Notes: generated by a model not told the origin, from the letters alone. Counted from the stretch's first letter, positions 20,805 through 31,533 are shown. The stretch: 35,592 nt of DNA from Sphingomicrobium sp. (GCA_030447545.1 JAUJOV010000027.1:1-35592); one strand, 5' to 3'. Numbers and translations: made by a program.

Positions 20805-23800
20805 ATGCCCGAGAAGGTCGGCTTTTCCCGCCTCAAGCTGGTGCGCGAGGCCCGGCACGCCGGCGGCTCGGCCGCGCCCTCGCCGTACGTCGAGCTCGAG
20901 GTCACCACGCCCTTCTCCTTCCTGCGCGGGGCGTCGGATGCGATCGAGCTGGTGCTTGCGCTCGAGCTTGGCATGGAGGCGATCGGCATCGCCGACCGCA
21001 ACACGCTCGCCGGAGTCGTTCGGATGCACAGCGCGTGCCGCGAAGCGGGAGCTGCGGCCGCTGATCGGCTGCCGGCTCGACCTGACGGATGCGCCGGGCG
21101 CTCGCCTACCCACGCGAGCCGCGACGGCTGCAGCCGCCTGTCGCGGCTGCTGTCGCTCGGCAAGATGCGCGCGAAGAAGGGCGAGTGCGAACTCCCGCTC
21201 GCCGACGTCGCCGCGCATTCCGACGGCATCGCCTTCATCGCCTGGCCGTCGAGACGATCTCGACGCTTTCGAGGCCGAGCTGCCGCGCCTTCGTGACGCC
21301 ATTCCATCGCTGCGGCACGTTGCCGCGACCTGGCTCTACCGCGGGGACGACGCTGCGCGCATCGAGCGGCTCGAGCGGATCGCGCGGGCGAACGACTGCA
21401 CCATCCTCGCGACCAACGACGTCCATTATCACGCGCCCGACAGGTGGCCGCTGCAGGACGTGGTCACCTGCATCCGCGAGAAGGTGACGATCGCCAATGC
21501 CGGCTACCTGCTGAACCCGAATGCAGAGCGGCATTTGAAATCCGCCGAGGAAATGGCGCGACTGTTCGCCCGCTGGCCGCACGCAATTTACGAGACGCGC
21601 GAGTTCGCCGACGCGCTCGACTTCAGCCTCGACGAGCTGCGCTACGAATATCCGCGCGAGACCGTGCCCGACGAACGCACTCCTCAAGCGCAGCTCGAGC
21701 ATCTGACCTGGGAGGGCGCCCGGGCGCGCTGGCCCGACGGCGTTCCCGAAAAAGTCGACGCGCAGCTTGCCCACGAGCTCGCGCTGATCGAGCGGCTCGA
21801 CTTCGCCCGCTATTTCCTCACCGTCCACGACATCGTCGCCTTCGCTCGCGGGCTCGACCCGCCGATCCTGTGCCAGGGGCGCGGTTCGGCGGCGAACAGC
21901 GCGGTCTGCTATTGCCTCGGCATCACCGCGGTCGACCCGTCGACCAGCGACCTTTTGTTCGAGCGCTTCATCTCCGAGGAGCGCAAGGAGCCGCCCGACA
22001 TCGATGTCGATTTCGAGCACGAGCGGCGCGAGGAGGTGATCCAGCACATCTATGCGAAATATGGCCGGGAGCGCGCCGGGATCGCCGCGACCGTGATCCA
22101 TTACCGCCCGCGTTCGGCGATCCGCGAGGTCGGCAAGGTGATGGGCCTGTCGGAGGACATCTGCGGAGCGCTCGCCTCAACCATCTGGGGCCATATGGGT
22201 GACGAAATGGTGTCCGAGCGCGCTCCCGACGCGGGGCTCGACCTTAATGACCCGCACTTGAAGCGCACGGTGAAGCTTGCCGAGCAGTTGATCGGAATGC
22301 CGCGGCATTTGTCGCAGCATGTCGGCGGCTTCGTCCTGACCGAGCGGCCGCTGACCGAGACGGTGCCGATCGGCAATGGCGCGATGGACGATCGCACCTT
22401 CATCGAATGGGACAAGGACGACATCGACGAGCTCGGCATTTTGAAGATCGACGTGCTCGCGCTGGGAATGCTGACCTGCATCCGCAAATGCTTCGACCTG
22501 GTCGAGCAGCACCACGGCGAGCGCTGGTCGCTGGCGACGATCCCGCAGGAGGAGCCGGCGGTCTACGACATGCTGTACCGCGGAGATTCGCTGGGCGTGT
22601 TCCAGGTAGAGAGCCGGGCGCAGATGAACATGCTCCCGAGGCTCAAGCCGCGCTGCTTCTACGACCTGGTGATCGAGGTCGCGATCGTCCGGCCGGGGCC
22701 GATCCAGGGCGACATGGTCCACCCGTATTTGAAGCGCCGGAGCGGCAAGGAGAGCGTGCTCTTCCCCTGTCCCGCCCCCGAGCATGGGCCGCCCGACGAG
22801 CTCGAGCGCATCCTCAAGCGAACGCTCGGGGTGCCGGTGTTCCAGGAGCAGGCGATGAAGGTCGCGATCGACGCAGCGAGGTTCACCGCGGCCGAGGCCA
22901 ACCAGCTGAGGAAAGCGATGGCGACCTTCCGCTCGCGTGGGACGATCGAGCTGCTGCAGGACAAGATGGTCGGGCGGATGGTTGCGCGCGGCTACGACCC
23001 GGCGTTCGCACAGCGCTGCTTCGACCAGATCAAGGGGTTCGGCGAATATGGCTTTCCCGAAAGCCACGCGGCGAGCTTCGCGCACCTGGTCTATGTGTCG
23101 AGCTGGCTCAGGTGGCGCTATCCGGCCGCGTTCGCAGCCGCGCTGCTCAACTCGCAGCCGATGGGCTTCTACGCCCCCGCCCAGATCGTCCGCGACGCGC
23201 GTGAGCACGGCGTCGAGGTGCGCGCGGTCGATGTGAATGCGAGCGAGTGGGATTGCACTCTGGAGCAAGGCGCGCTGCGCCTCGGCCTGAGGCAAATCGA
23301 GGGGCTGCATCGCGAGGCGGCCGAGCGGCTGGTTCAGGCGCGTGCCGGAAAACCCTACGCGTCGGTCGAGGACCTGCGCAGCCGCGCCGGCGTGCCCGTG
23401 CATGCGATCCAGCGGCTCGCCTCCGCGGACGCGTTCCGCTCGATCGGGGTCGACCGGCGCGCGGCGCTGTGGGACGCGCGGGCGCTCAAGTCAGCGCCCG
23501 ACTTGCCCCTGTTCGCCGCGGCAGAGGCGCGGGACGAAGGCGCGGAGCTTGAGGCCGCTGAGCTTCCGGCGATGCCGTTGGCCGAGCATGTGGTGAACGA
23601 CTACCAGACGGTCCGCCTGAGCCTGAAGGCGCACCCAATGCGCTTCCTGCGCGAATATTATGCCGCGCAAAGGTTCGTCACCGCCGCGCAGCTGGTGGGC
23701 ATCCGCGACGGCAAGCGCCTGTCGATCGCCGGTCTCGTGCTGATCCGCCAGCGGCCGGGCAGCGCCAAGGGCGTGGTGTTCATCACCATCGAGGATGAGA

Positions 23801-24093
23801 CGGGGGTCGCCAACCTCGTCATCTGGCCCGACGTGTTCGAGCACCAGCGCAAGATCGTGATGGGCGCGCGGCTGATCGCGGTGCACGGCGTGGTTCAGCG
23901 CGACCCCGATAGTGAGGTGATCCACGTCGTCGCCCGAAAGCTCGAGGATCACAGCCACATGCTGCGCCACCTGAGCGACGAAGCCATGTCCTCGACTCTG
24001 GCGCAGGGCGATGCCCCGGGAAGCTGGCGGCCGCCCGCCAGCCGTCACCCCCGTGACGTCGAAATCATCCCCAAGAGCCGCGACTTTCACTAA
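20805..24093 (+). CDS. dnaE2: error-prone DNA polymerase III alpha subunit DnaE2 (ImuC)
   Basis: DnaE2, about 1096 residues, the catalytic translesion polymerase of the ImuA-ImuB-DnaE2 complex. It starts MPEKVGFSRLKLVREARHAG at 20805 with AAGAGG upstream. The N-terminal PHP domain (YVELEVTTPFSFLRGAS) is crossed by at least four frame changes between 21040 and 21260; SRLSRLLSLGKMRAKKGECE lies in the starting frame. From 21260 to the stop the frame is clean. The palm has GRGSAANSAVCYCLG and the catalytic PPDIDVDFEHERREE. The C-terminus has the OB fold (LSIAGLVLIRQRPGSAKGVV) and ends IIPKSRDFH. It is 25 bases after imuB and under the LexA box upstream of imuA. Confidence 0.96.
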
Positions 24094-24157
24094 GTCATTC
24101 ATTTCGCAGCAATCTCGCGGCACCATTTATGCCATAGTGCACTGCTAGAAGACCCAA

Positions 24158-24559
24158 ATGATCGGCATCACCACCAAGCTGTTCGCTGCGCTTGCAGCGC
24201 TGAGCCTCGCCGCCGCGCCTTCCGGGGCCGCGGCCGCGCAGTCGCTCGAGGGGCGCTGGGCCAACCCGAAGCGCAACGTGATCGTCAAGGTGACGCGCTG
24301 CGGCAATGCCTATTGCGGCAAGGTCAGCTGGGCGAGCCCCAAGAAGCGGGCGAAGGGCACGGCGCCCGGCGAACTCGTGCTGACCGACCTAAAGCCCGCG
24401 GGGCAGGGTCTCTACAAGGGCCGCGCGGTCGAGCCCAGGCGCAACATCAGCGGCTCCGCCACCGTCCGCCAGCTCACCCCCAACGTGCTGGTCGTGAAGG
24501 GCTGCGCCGCCGCCGGAATGCTGTGCAAGGAGCAACGCTGGACCCGAGTCACCAGCTAA
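24158..24559 (+). CDS. secreted DUF2147 domain protein
   Basis: A 133-residue protein with a clear signal peptide (MIGITTKLFAALAALSLAAA, cleavage after about 27) and a DUF2147 domain: LEGRWANPKRNVIVKVTRCG, YCGKVSWASPKK and KGCAAAGMLCKEQRWTRV. The four cysteines suggest two disulfides in the periplasm. The family function is unknown. The frame is intact. Its stop overlaps the convergent hutH stop (24556-24559), so no intergenic space remains. Confidence 0.9.
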   Translation: MIGITTKLFAALAALSLAAAPSGAAAAQSLEGRWANPKRNVIVKVTRCGNAYCGKVSWASPKKRAKGTAPGELVLTDLKPAGQGLYKGRAVEPRRNISGSATVRQLTPNVLVVKGCAAAGMLCKEQRWTRVTS

Positions 24560-26061
24560 GGCTCGAGCCAGCCTCCAGTCCCGAACGTACCCGTCAGAAC
24601 CGCCGCCTGGACCGCGGCCATGTCGTCGGCCCAGTAGCGGTCCGCCGTCAGCGGCGCGGTGAGCTCGCGCACCTTTGCGTGCACCTGCTGCAGCTTCGGC
24701 GACGTGTTGAGCGGCGCGTGGAGGTCGACGCCTTGCGCGGCCGCGATCAGCTCGACCGCAACCACGCCGGCCGCATTGCGCGCGATCCGGGCCGCCTTGC
24801 GCGCTGCGATCGGCGCCATCGACACATGGTCCTCCTGGCCGGCCGAGGTCGGGATCGAATCGACGCTCGCCGGGAAAGCGAGTGACTTGTTCTCGCTGAC
24901 CAGCGCCGCGGCCGTGACCTGCGGGATCATCAGCCCCGAATTCACCCCTGAATCCTCGACCAGGAACGGCGGAAGCCCGCTCATCTTCGGGTCGATCAGC
25001 ACGGCCGTGCGCCGCTCGGAGATGGAGCCGACCTCGCACAGGGCCATCGCGATGATGTCGGCTGCGAACGCCACGGGCTGGGCGTGGAAATTGCCGCCGG
25101 AGATGACCGCGTCGTCGTCGGCGAAGACGATCGGGTTGTCGGTCACTGCCCCCGCCTCGATGGTGAGCGTGCGCGTGGCATTGTCGAGCAGGTCGAGCGC
25201 GGCGCCCATCACCTGCGGCTGGCAGCGGAAGCTGTAGGGGTCCTGCACCTTGCCGCAGCGCGCGTGGCTGGCGACGATCTCGCTGCCCTCGAGCAGGTCG
25301 CGGATCGCCGCCGCGACTCGGATCTGCCCCGGCTGCCCTCGCAGCTCGGAGATGCGCTCGTCGAATGGCTTGGCCGAGCCTTTGAGCGCGTCGACCGACA
25401 GTGCGCCCGCGGCGACTGCCGCGGCGAACAGGCGCTCGCCGGTGAACAAGGCATCAAGCGCCAGCGCGGTCGAGGCCTGGGTGCCGTTGATCAGCGCGAG
25501 GCCCTCCTTGGGCGCAAGCTGCAGCGGCTCCATGGCGAGGCGCTGGAGCGCTGCCGAGGCGGGCATCACATCGCCGACAAGATCGATCTGCCCAAAGCCC
25601 ATAAGAGACGCGCCGAGGTGCGCGAGCGGGGCGAGGTCGCCGCTTGCGCCGACGCTGCCCTGTGCGGGGATCAGCGGAATTGCGTCCCGGTCGAGCAGGC
25701 TTGCAAGCGCGTCGATCAGCGCGGGGCGGACGCCCGAATGGCCGCGGCCGAGGCCGAGCAGCTTCAGGATGATCATCAGCCGCGTGACGTGGCGCGGCAG
25801 CGGCTCCCCGAGGCCGGCGCTGTGCGACAGGATCAGGTTGGTCTGGAGCTCGGCAAGACGCTCGCGCGGTATGGGCGTGTTGGCGAGCAGACCGAAGCCG
25901 GTGTTGACCCCGTAGACTGTCTCGCCGCTTGCGACGATGCGCTCGACTGAGGCGGCGGCGGCGGCGACGCGCTTCATCGACGCATCATCGAGGCGTGCTG
26001 GCGCTCCCGCCCAGAGCTCACGCAGCTGCTCGAGGGTGACGTTCTCTGGATCGAGCTTCAT
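24556..26061 (-). CDS. hutH: histidine ammonia-lyase
   Basis: HutH, 501 residues, deaminates histidine to trans-urocanate. The self-forming MIO prosthetic group comes from A139-S140-G141 in AQGSVGASGDLAPLAHLG. Other family marks are VYGVNTGFGLLA, LINGTQASTALALDALF, SFRCQPQVMGAALDLL, TDNPIVFADDD and PTSAGQEDHVSMAPIA. The start is ATG 26061, sharing one base with the hutU stop (TGATG). The open frame extends far upstream but is only a hutU shadow. It is last in the leftward hutI-hutU-hutH operon. The frame is intact. Confidence 0.97.
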   Translation of the reverse strand: MKLDPENVTLEQLRELWAGAPARLDDASMKRVAAAAASVERIVASGETVYGVNTGFGLLANTPIPRERLAELQTNLILSHSAGLGEPLPRHVTRLMIILKLLGLGRGHSGVRPALIDALASLLDRDAIPLIPAQGSVGASGDLAPLAHLGASLMGFGQIDLVGDVMPASAALQRLAMEPLQLAPKEGLALINGTQASTALALDALFTGERLFAAAVAAGALSVDALKGSAKPFDERISELRGQPGQIRVAAAIRDLLEGSEIVASHARCGKVQDPYSFRCQPQVMGAALDLLDNATRTLTIEAGAVTDNPIVFADDDAVISGGNFHAQPVAFAADIIAMALCEVGSISERRTAVLIDPKMSGLPPFLVEDSGVNSGLMIPQVTAAALVSENKSLAFPASVDSIPTSAGQEDHVSMAPIAARKAARIARNAAGVVAVELIAAAQGVDLHAPLNTSPKLQQVHAKVRELTAPLTADRYWADDMAAVQAAVLTGTFGTGGWLEP

Positions 26062-27737
26062 CACCGTCCCACCATCGGCAGGTCGAGCCCCTGCTCGCGC
26101 GCGCAGTCGATCGCCTCGTCGTACCCCGCGTCGGCGTGGCGCATCACTCCGCTGCCGGGGTCGTTCCAAAGCACGCGCTCGAGGCGCCGCGCGGCATCGT
26201 CGGTCCCATCGGCGACGATCACCTGGCCGGCGTGCTGCGAATAGCCCATGCCGACGCCGCCGCCGTGGTGGAACGACACCCAGGTCGCCCCCGACGCGGT
26301 GTTGAGAAGCGCGTTGAGCACCGGCCAGTCGGAGACGACGTCGCTGCCATCCTTCATCGCCTCCGTCTCCCGGTTGGGGGAGGCGACGCTGCCGCTGTCG
26401 AGATGGTCGCGGCCGATGACGATCGGTGCCGAAACCTCGCCGCTCCTCACCATCTCGTTGAACGCGAGGCCGAGCCGGTGGCGCTGGCCTAGGCCGACCC
26501 AGCAGATGCGCGCCGGAAGCCCCTGGAACGCGATCCGCTCCCTCGCCATGTCGAGCCAGCGGTGGAGGTGCGGATCGTCGGGGATCAGCTGCTTCACCTT
26601 TTGATCGGTGCGGTAGATGTCCTCCGGATCGCCCGACAGTGCGACCCAGCGGAACGGCCCGATCCCGCGGCAGAACAACGGACGGACGTAGGCAGGCACG
26701 AAGCCCGGGAAATCGAAGGCGTGGGCAACGCCCGTGTCCTTGGCTTCCTGGCGGATGTTGTTGCCATAGTCGAACACGGGCACGCCCATGTCGCGGAACG
26801 ACAGCATCGCCTCGACATGCCGGGCGATCGAGATTCGCGCCGCATGAGCGACGGCGGCGGGGTCGCGCTCGCGCATCTCCTGCCATTTGGCGACGCTCCA
26901 GCCGGCCGGGCAGTAACCGTTCGCCGGATCGTGAGCACTGGTCTGATCGGTCAGCGCATCGGGCCGAACGCCCCGCGCAAGCATCTCCGGCACCAGCTCG
27001 GCGGCATTGCCGAGCAGGCCGACGCTGGTCGGCTCGGCAGCGTTGCGGATGATGTCGAGCGCTTCGTCGATGCTGGCCGCCCCGCGGTCGAGATAGCGCG
27101 TCTGGAGCCGCTTCTCGATGCGGCTTTCCTGCACCTCGATTGCAATGCAGTGGGCGCCCGCCATCACCGCGGCCAGCGGCTGGGCGCCGCCCATGCCGCC
27201 GAGGCCGGCGGTCAGGATCCACTTGCCCCGAAGGTCGCCGCCGTAATGCTGGCGCCCCATCTCGGCGAACGTCTCGAACGTGCCTTGAACGATTCCCTGC
27301 GTGCCGATGTAGATCCAGCTCCCGGCCGTCATCTGGCCATACATCATCAGCCCGGCGCGATCGAGCTCGCCGAACGTCTGCCAGTTCGCCCATTTGGGGA
27401 CGATGTTGGAGTTGGCGATCAGCACGCGCGGCGCGTCCTTGTGCGTGCGGAACACGCCGACCGGCTTGCCCGACTGGACGAGCAGGGTCTGGTCAGCCTC
27501 GAGCCGCTCGAGGGTCGCTACCATCGCATCGAAGCATTCCCAGTTGCGCGCGGCGCGGCCGATCCCGCCGTAGACGACGAGGCACTGCGGGTCCTCAGCG
27601 ACCTCCTCGTCGAGGTTGTTCATCAGCATCCGCACGGCCGCCTCGGTGGTCCAGTGCTTCGCGCGGATGTCCTGCCCGCGCCGGGCGCGGATGCGCCGGC
27701 TGTTGTCGCGGCGGTCAATGGCGTCTTTGGCGCTCAG
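26061..27737 (-). CDS. hutU: urocanate hydratase
   Basis: HutU, about 555 residues, adds water to urocanate to give 4-imidazolone-5-propionate using tightly bound NAD. It shows [49 protein letters not shown], the NAD loop [28 protein letters not shown] and [17 protein letters not shown]. The frame is intact, but the start is unclear. No ATG, GTG or TTG lies between the hutI stop and RRDNSRR. The CTG at 27737 overlaps that stop, and an ATT lies five residues before RRDNSRR. I give 27737 as the upper limit. Confidence 0.93.
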   Translation of the reverse strand: MSAKDAIDRRDNSRRIRARRGQDIRAKHWTTEAAVRMLMNNLDEEVAEDPQCLVVYGGIGRAARNWECFDAMVATLERLEADQTLLVQSGKPVGVFRTHKDAPRVLIANSNIVPKWANWQTFGELDRAGLMMYGQMTAGSWIYIGTQGIVQGTFETFAEMGRQHYGGDLRGKWILTAGLGGMGGAQPLAAVMAGAHCIAIEVQESRIEKRLQTRYLDRGAASIDEALDIIRNAAEPTSVGLLGNAAELVPEMLARGVRPDALTDQTSAHDPANGYCPAGWSVAKWQEMRERDPAAVAHAARISIARHVEAMLSFRDMGVPVFDYGNNIRQEAKDTGVAHAFDFPGFVPAYVRPLFCRGIGPFRWVALSGDPEDIYRTDQKVKQLIPDDPHLHRWLDMARERIAFQGLPARICWVGLGQRHRLGLAFNEMVRSGEVSAPIVIGRDHLDSGSVASPNRETEAMKDGSDVVSDWPVLNALLNTASGATWVSFHHGGGVGMGYSQHAGQVIVADGTDDAARRLERVLWNDPGSGVMRHADAGYDEAIDCAREQGLDLPMVGR

Positions 27738-28945
27738 CTGTCCTGCCCTCCGAAAATCCGTCTCTCCGGACCTGGAAGCCCGATCCAGTAGCCCAGCTCG
27801 GCCGGCGATTTGATTCGCCAGACGCAAAGGTCGGCCGCCTTGCCCGCGACGATGCTTCCGACCTCGTGCGCCAGGCCCAGCGCGCGCGCGGCGTTGAGCG
27901 TCATCCCCGCGAGCGCCTCCTCCGGCGTCAAGCCGAACAGGGTGCAGGCCATGTTCATCGCGAGGGTCGGCGAGAGCATCGGCGACGTGCCGGGGTTGCA
28001 GTCGGTGGCGATCGCGATCGGCACCTTGTGCCTGCGCAGCAGCTCGAGCGGCGGCCTGCGGCTCTCCTGAAGCGCGTAGAATGCGCCGGGCAGAAGCACC
28101 GCGACCGTTCCCGCCTTGGCCAGCGCCTTCGCCCCGGCCTCGTCGAGATGCTCCAGATGATCGGCCGACAGCGCCTTGTACTTCGCGGCGAGGACGGCGC
28201 CGTTCTGGTTCGACAATTGCTCGGCATGGAGCCGCACCGGAAGGCCGTTGGCGAGGGCCGCCTTGAACAGCCGCTCCACTTCGTCGGGAGTGAAGGCGAT
28301 CCTATCGCAGAACGCATCGACGCTCGCCGCCAGCCGCTGACGGGCAGCGAGCGGGATCAACTCGTCGGCGATCATCGCGACATAGTCCGAGCGCCGCTCC
28401 GCCCACTCCTTCGGAAGCGCGTGAAGCGCGAGCAGCGTCGGCACCACCCGCACCGGTTCGCTCGCCGCGAGCGCGTCGGCGCAGCGCAGCAGGCGGATCT
28501 CGCCCTCGACGTCAAGCGCATAGCCCGACTTGATCTCCACCGTCGTCACGCCGCCTTCGATCAGAGCGTGAAGGCGGCCCGAGGCGGCGGCGAGCAGCCG
28601 GTCGTTGGGCGCCGCTCTGGTCGCGGCCACCGTCGAGGCGATCCCGCCGCCGGCCTGCGCAATCTCCTCATAGCTGGCACCAGCGCGGCGCATCGCATGC
28701 TCGTTCGCGCGCGTGCCGGCGAAGATCAGGTGCGTGTGGCAGTCGATCAGGCCGGGCGTCACCCAGGCTCCGCCCAGCGGCACGACTTCGCGCGCTCGGA
28801 ACCCCGCGAGATCGGTGCGCTTGCCGACGCGTACGATCCTGCCGTCCTGGATGCCGATCGCGCCGCTCTCGATCACACCGAGCGGGTTGCTGGGCGCCGG
28901 CTCCATGGTAGCGATTCGGCAGTCGACGAGCAATCGGTCCCACAT
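27734..28945 (-). CDS. hutI: imidazolonepropionase
   Basis: HutI, 403 residues, is a metal-dependent amidohydrolase that opens 4-imidazolone-5-propionate to N-formimino-L-glutamate. The metal motif [18 protein letters not shown] has H70 and H72. [30 protein letters not shown] and [20 protein letters not shown] are further family signatures. The start is ATG 28945 ([17 protein letters not shown]). It is the first gene of the leftward hut operon and faces the ureohydrolase across 40 bases, so both promoters must fit in or overlap that gap. Confidence 0.96.
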   Translation of the reverse strand: MWDRLLVDCRIATMEPAPSNPLGVIESGAIGIQDGRIVRVGKRTDLAGFRAREVVPLGGAWVTPGLIDCHTHLIFAGTRANEHAMRRAGASYEEIAQAGGGIASTVAATRAAPNDRLLAAASGRLHALIEGGVTTVEIKSGYALDVEGEIRLLRCADALAASEPVRVVPTLLALHALPKEWAERRSDYVAMIADELIPLAARQRLAASVDAFCDRIAFTPDEVERLFKAALANGLPVRLHAEQLSNQNGAVLAAKYKALSADHLEHLDEAGAKALAKAGTVAVLLPGAFYALQESRRPPLELLRRHKVPIAIATDCNPGTSPMLSPTLAMNMACTLFGLTPEEALAGMTLNAARALGLAHEVGSIVAGKAADLCVWRIKSPAELGYWIGLPGPERRIFGGQDS

Positions 28946-28985
28946 GCATTTGCCCTTAGGCGAGGCTCGCTGATAGGGTCAAAAG

Positions 28986-29867
28986 GTGACCGCCTGGCCC
29001 AACCTGTCCGATCTGCTGGTCGAGAGGGACGCCGATGCGCCGATCGCCCTTGTCGGGGCGCCGCTCGCCGCCGGCTCGGTGACTCCGGGCGCGTGCGACC
29101 AGGCGCCGCCTCTCTTGCGGCGGACGCTCAAGCGCATCGGCCGCTACGATGTCGAGTCGGCGCGTGAGCTCGTAACCAGCATCGCGGACAAGGGCGACGT
29201 CGCGCTCGCCGGCCTTTCGATCGAGCAGGCGACGCCGCCGATCCGCGACACGGTTGCCGAGGCCGCGCAAAGCCATGCGCTCACCCTGCTCGTCGGCGGC
29301 AACAATGGAGTCACCCGCCCCGGTGTGCTCGCGCTGGGCGGGGAACTCGCCGAGATCGGGCTGATCACGCTCGATGCGCATTTCGACATGCGCGACACCA
29401 GTCAGGGACTGTCCAACGGCAATCCGGTGCGCGCATTGCTCGAGGATGGGATGCCCGGAGCGAATATCGCCCAGGTGGGCCTCGCGAGCTTCGCCAACAG
29501 CGCCGCGATGCACCGCGACGCGGAGGATGCCGGCAATCTGGTGGTCACGATGGCCGAGGTGCGGCGCGACGGCATCGACCATGCGATCGACCGGGCGCTC
29601 GACCATGTCGCACATTGCGACGCGCTCGTAATCGACTGCGACATCGACGTGATCGACCGGTCGCAATTCCCTGCGGCTCCGGGAGCCCGGCCAGGCGGGA
29701 TGGACTCGACCGACTTCTTCCGCGCGGTGCGCAGGCTCGCGTCGGACCGGCGCGTGCGGGTGATCGACCTTACCGAATGGGACCCGCCGCTCGATCCCAC
29801 CGACCTCAGCGCGCTGACGGCCGCGCGCTGGGTCGCCGAGTGCCTCGCCGGCTACGAGCTGCGCTGA
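28986..29867 (+). CDS. hutG: arginase/agmatinase-family ureohydrolase, probable formimidoylglutamase
   Basis: A 293-residue ureohydrolase fold. Context points to hydrolysis of N-formimino-glutamate to glutamate and formamide, the fourth step of histidine use, because hutH, hutU and hutI lie next door and no hutF is seen. Two metal motifs are canonical: LDAHFDMRD (D130, H132, D134) and DCDIDVIDRSQFPAAPGARP (D219, D221). The first motif, normally GGDH or GGGH, reads GGNNGVTRPG (104-113), with N107 where the metal-binding histidine should be. It starts at GTG 28986. Its 3' end overlaps the convergent alkB-like gene by 16 bases. It is either an alternative metal site or a changed activity. Confidence 0.75.
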   Translation: MTAWPNLSDLLVERDADAPIALVGAPLAAGSVTPGACDQAPPLLRRTLKRIGRYDVESARELVTSIADKGDVALAGLSIEQATPPIRDTVAEAAQSHALTLLVGGNNGVTRPGVLALGGELAEIGLITLDAHFDMRDTSQGLSNGNPVRALLEDGMPGANIAQVGLASFANSAAMHRDAEDAGNLVVTMAEVRRDGIDHAIDRALDHVAHCDALVIDCDIDVIDRSQFPAAPGARPGGMDSTDFFRAVRRLASDRRVRVIDLTEWDPPLDPTDLSALTAARWVAECLAGYELR

Positions 29868-30468
29868 ACTTCGGCGGCCTGCCGGCGGCCGCGGTCCGAC
29901 AAGGTGCGGAAGGTGATCGAGAAGCGCAGGCTCTCGCCGGGCGCGATGCTGTGCTCCCACTGCTCGCGAGCCTCGGCGGAGAGCAGATAGGCGGACCGCG
30001 GCGCGACCGGCAGGCTTGCCCGCTCGAAGCCGGATCCGGTTCGCCGGCGGAAGCGCAGCACGGCGGCTGAGCCGAGCGACACCCCGACGACGCGGTCGAA
30101 CTGGGGCCGATCGCGATGCCATCCGATGGCCGCCCCGCCATCGTACCGGGCGACGAGCACGTGGGCGATCTCGTCTGCGGGAACGCCGGCGAAATCCGCA
30201 GTCCGGTTGCGCGCAGCGGGGCCAGCCAGTCGGGTATGGGCTCTGTCGGCGTGAAGCTCGCATCGTCGAAGTCGTAGCGCCAGCCGAAGCTCCGGGTGCG
30301 CCGTTTGCCGAGCCAGCCGTGGAAGCGGAACGGCGCGAGGTCCTGTTGCTCGAGCCGCTGCAGGAGCTCGGCCTCTTCCTCGGCCGTGATGAAGTCCTGG
30401 CGGTACTCGAGCCCGGGGATGAGCGGCCCAGACGACAATTCACCGAACAGGTCGAGCGTCCGGCTCAT
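29852..30468 (-). CDS. AlkB-like 2-oxoglutarate/Fe(II) dioxygenase, one frame break
   Basis: An AlkB-family dioxygenase of about 205 residues that would demethylate alkylated bases in DNA or RNA. It starts MSRTLDLFGELSSGPLIPGL at ATG 30468, overlapping the ligase stop (ATGA). HGWLGKRRTRSFGWRYDFDD follows, then one break near 30190. It continues MLVARYDGGAAIGWHRDRPQ (iron ligands H and D) and ends with the 2-oxoglutarate arginines in SLRFSITFRTL. The order is that of the plant/bacterial ALKBH2-like short group. It is coupled to a DNA ligase gene, so a shared repair role is likely. Confidence 0.85.
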
Positions 30469-31487
30469 GCGGCGAACAGTTCCGCGATCTCGGACGGCTT
30501 GAGCTCGGGCGCGAGCTGCTCGAACGTGCACTGGCGCGGCGCCTTGTCGGGGCGCCAGCGCATCAGCGCGGTGCCGTGGCGGAAGCGGCGGCCGGTCACC
30601 TGGTCGTAGCGCACTTCCACCACCAGCTCGGGCCGAAGCGGCTGCCACGCCATCGAGCGCTCCGTCGCCCAGCGGCTCGGCCCGCCCGGAGCGTTGCCGG
30701 TGAAGCCGGGGGGCGCGACGAGGGTCTCGAGTTTCTTCGTCAGAGCGGGCCGCTCCCGCGCGGGAATGGCGGAAGTAAAGCCGACATGGTGGAGCAGGCC
30801 TTGCTCGTCATAGAGGCCGAGCAGGAGCGAGCCGACCTCGTGCTTCTTTTCGGCGTAGCGGAAGCCGCCGACCACGCAGTCCGCGGTGCGCAGCTGCTTG
30901 ACCTTGACCATCGCCCGCTCGCCGAACCTGTACGGCTGGTCGAGGCGCTTGGCGATAACTCCGTCCAGCGCTCCGCCGCTGCGGGCGAGCCAGCCGAGCG
31001 CGACGTTGCGGTCAGTGGTCATGGGCGAAAGATGCAGGCCTTCGACGGCATTGGCCTTGTGGAAGCGCTCGAGCGCCTTGCGGCGGTCGGACAGCGGACG
31101 GTCTTCGAAAAGGTCACGGGCGATCTCGAGCACGTCGAACAGCATCAGCTGGGCGGGAGTTTCGCTGGCGAGCCGCCGGATCCGGCTTTCGGCCGGGTGG
31201 AGGCGCAGCTGCAGGGCTTCGAAGTCGAGGCGGTCGGCGAGTGGAAGGATCAATTCGCCGTCGAGCGTGAAGCGGCGTTCGCTCACCCGGGCGAGCATCT
31301 CGAGGACTTCGGGGAAGTAGCGGCCGAGCGGCTTGCCCGAGCGCGAGATCATCTCGACCTCGTCGCCCTCGCGCCGGGCGATGCAGCGGAAGCCGTCCCA
31401 CTTGGGCTCGAACTGCCAGCCCTCGCCGTCGGGCGGCTCGGCGGCGAGCAGGGCCTCCATCGGCGCGGGCGGGGTGGGGGTGGCCAT
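30465..31487 (-). CDS. ligC: ATP-dependent DNA ligase (LigC type)
   Basis: A 340-residue ATP-dependent DNA ligase with an adenylation domain and an OB domain only. The nucleophile is K29 in the motif FEPKWDGFRCIAR, motif III is LDGELILP, motif IV is GALDGVIAKRLDQPY and motif V is MVKVKQLRTADCVVGG. The OB domain ends with LRPELVVEVRYDQVTGRRFR. There is no polymerase or nuclease domain, so it is not full LigD. Such small ligases act in base-excision or short-patch repair. The start is ATG 31487, the last gene of the ancestral chromosome before the tRNA remnant. The frame is intact. Confidence 0.93.
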   Translation of the reverse strand: MATPTPPAPMEALLAAEPPDGEGWQFEPKWDGFRCIARREGDEVEMISRSGKPLGRYFPEVLEMLARVSERRFTLDGELILPLADRLDFEALQLRLHPAESRIRRLASETPAQLMLFDVLEIARDLFEDRPLSDRRKALERFHKANAVEGLHLSPMTTDRNVALGWLARSGGALDGVIAKRLDQPYRFGERAMVKVKQLRTADCVVGGFRYAEKKHEVGSLLLGLYDEQGLLHHVGFTSAIPARERPALTKKLETLVAPPGFTGNAPGGPSRWATERSMAWQPLRPELVVEVRYDQVTGRRFRHGTALMRWRPDKAPRQCTFEQLAPELKPSEIAELFAA

Positions 31488-31509
31488 GGCGGGTCAACGC
31501 TGAAGGCAC

Positions 31510-31533
31510 AAAAAAAGCCGCCTTGCGGAGGCT
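31510..31533 (-). terminator. intrinsic terminator between the tRNA remnant and ligC
   Basis: On the minus strand AGCCTCC-GCAA-GGCGGCT forms a seven-pair stem with one mismatch and a GCAA tetraloop, followed by T6-T7. It lies downstream of the tRNA remnant in the same direction, so it probably terminated the original tRNA transcript before ligC. Confidence 0.7.

Noticed and set aside
26062-27393. N-terminal extension of the hutH frame over hutU
   Set aside because: The extension is Arg/Gly-rich shadow of hutU. HutH has a canonical start at 26061.
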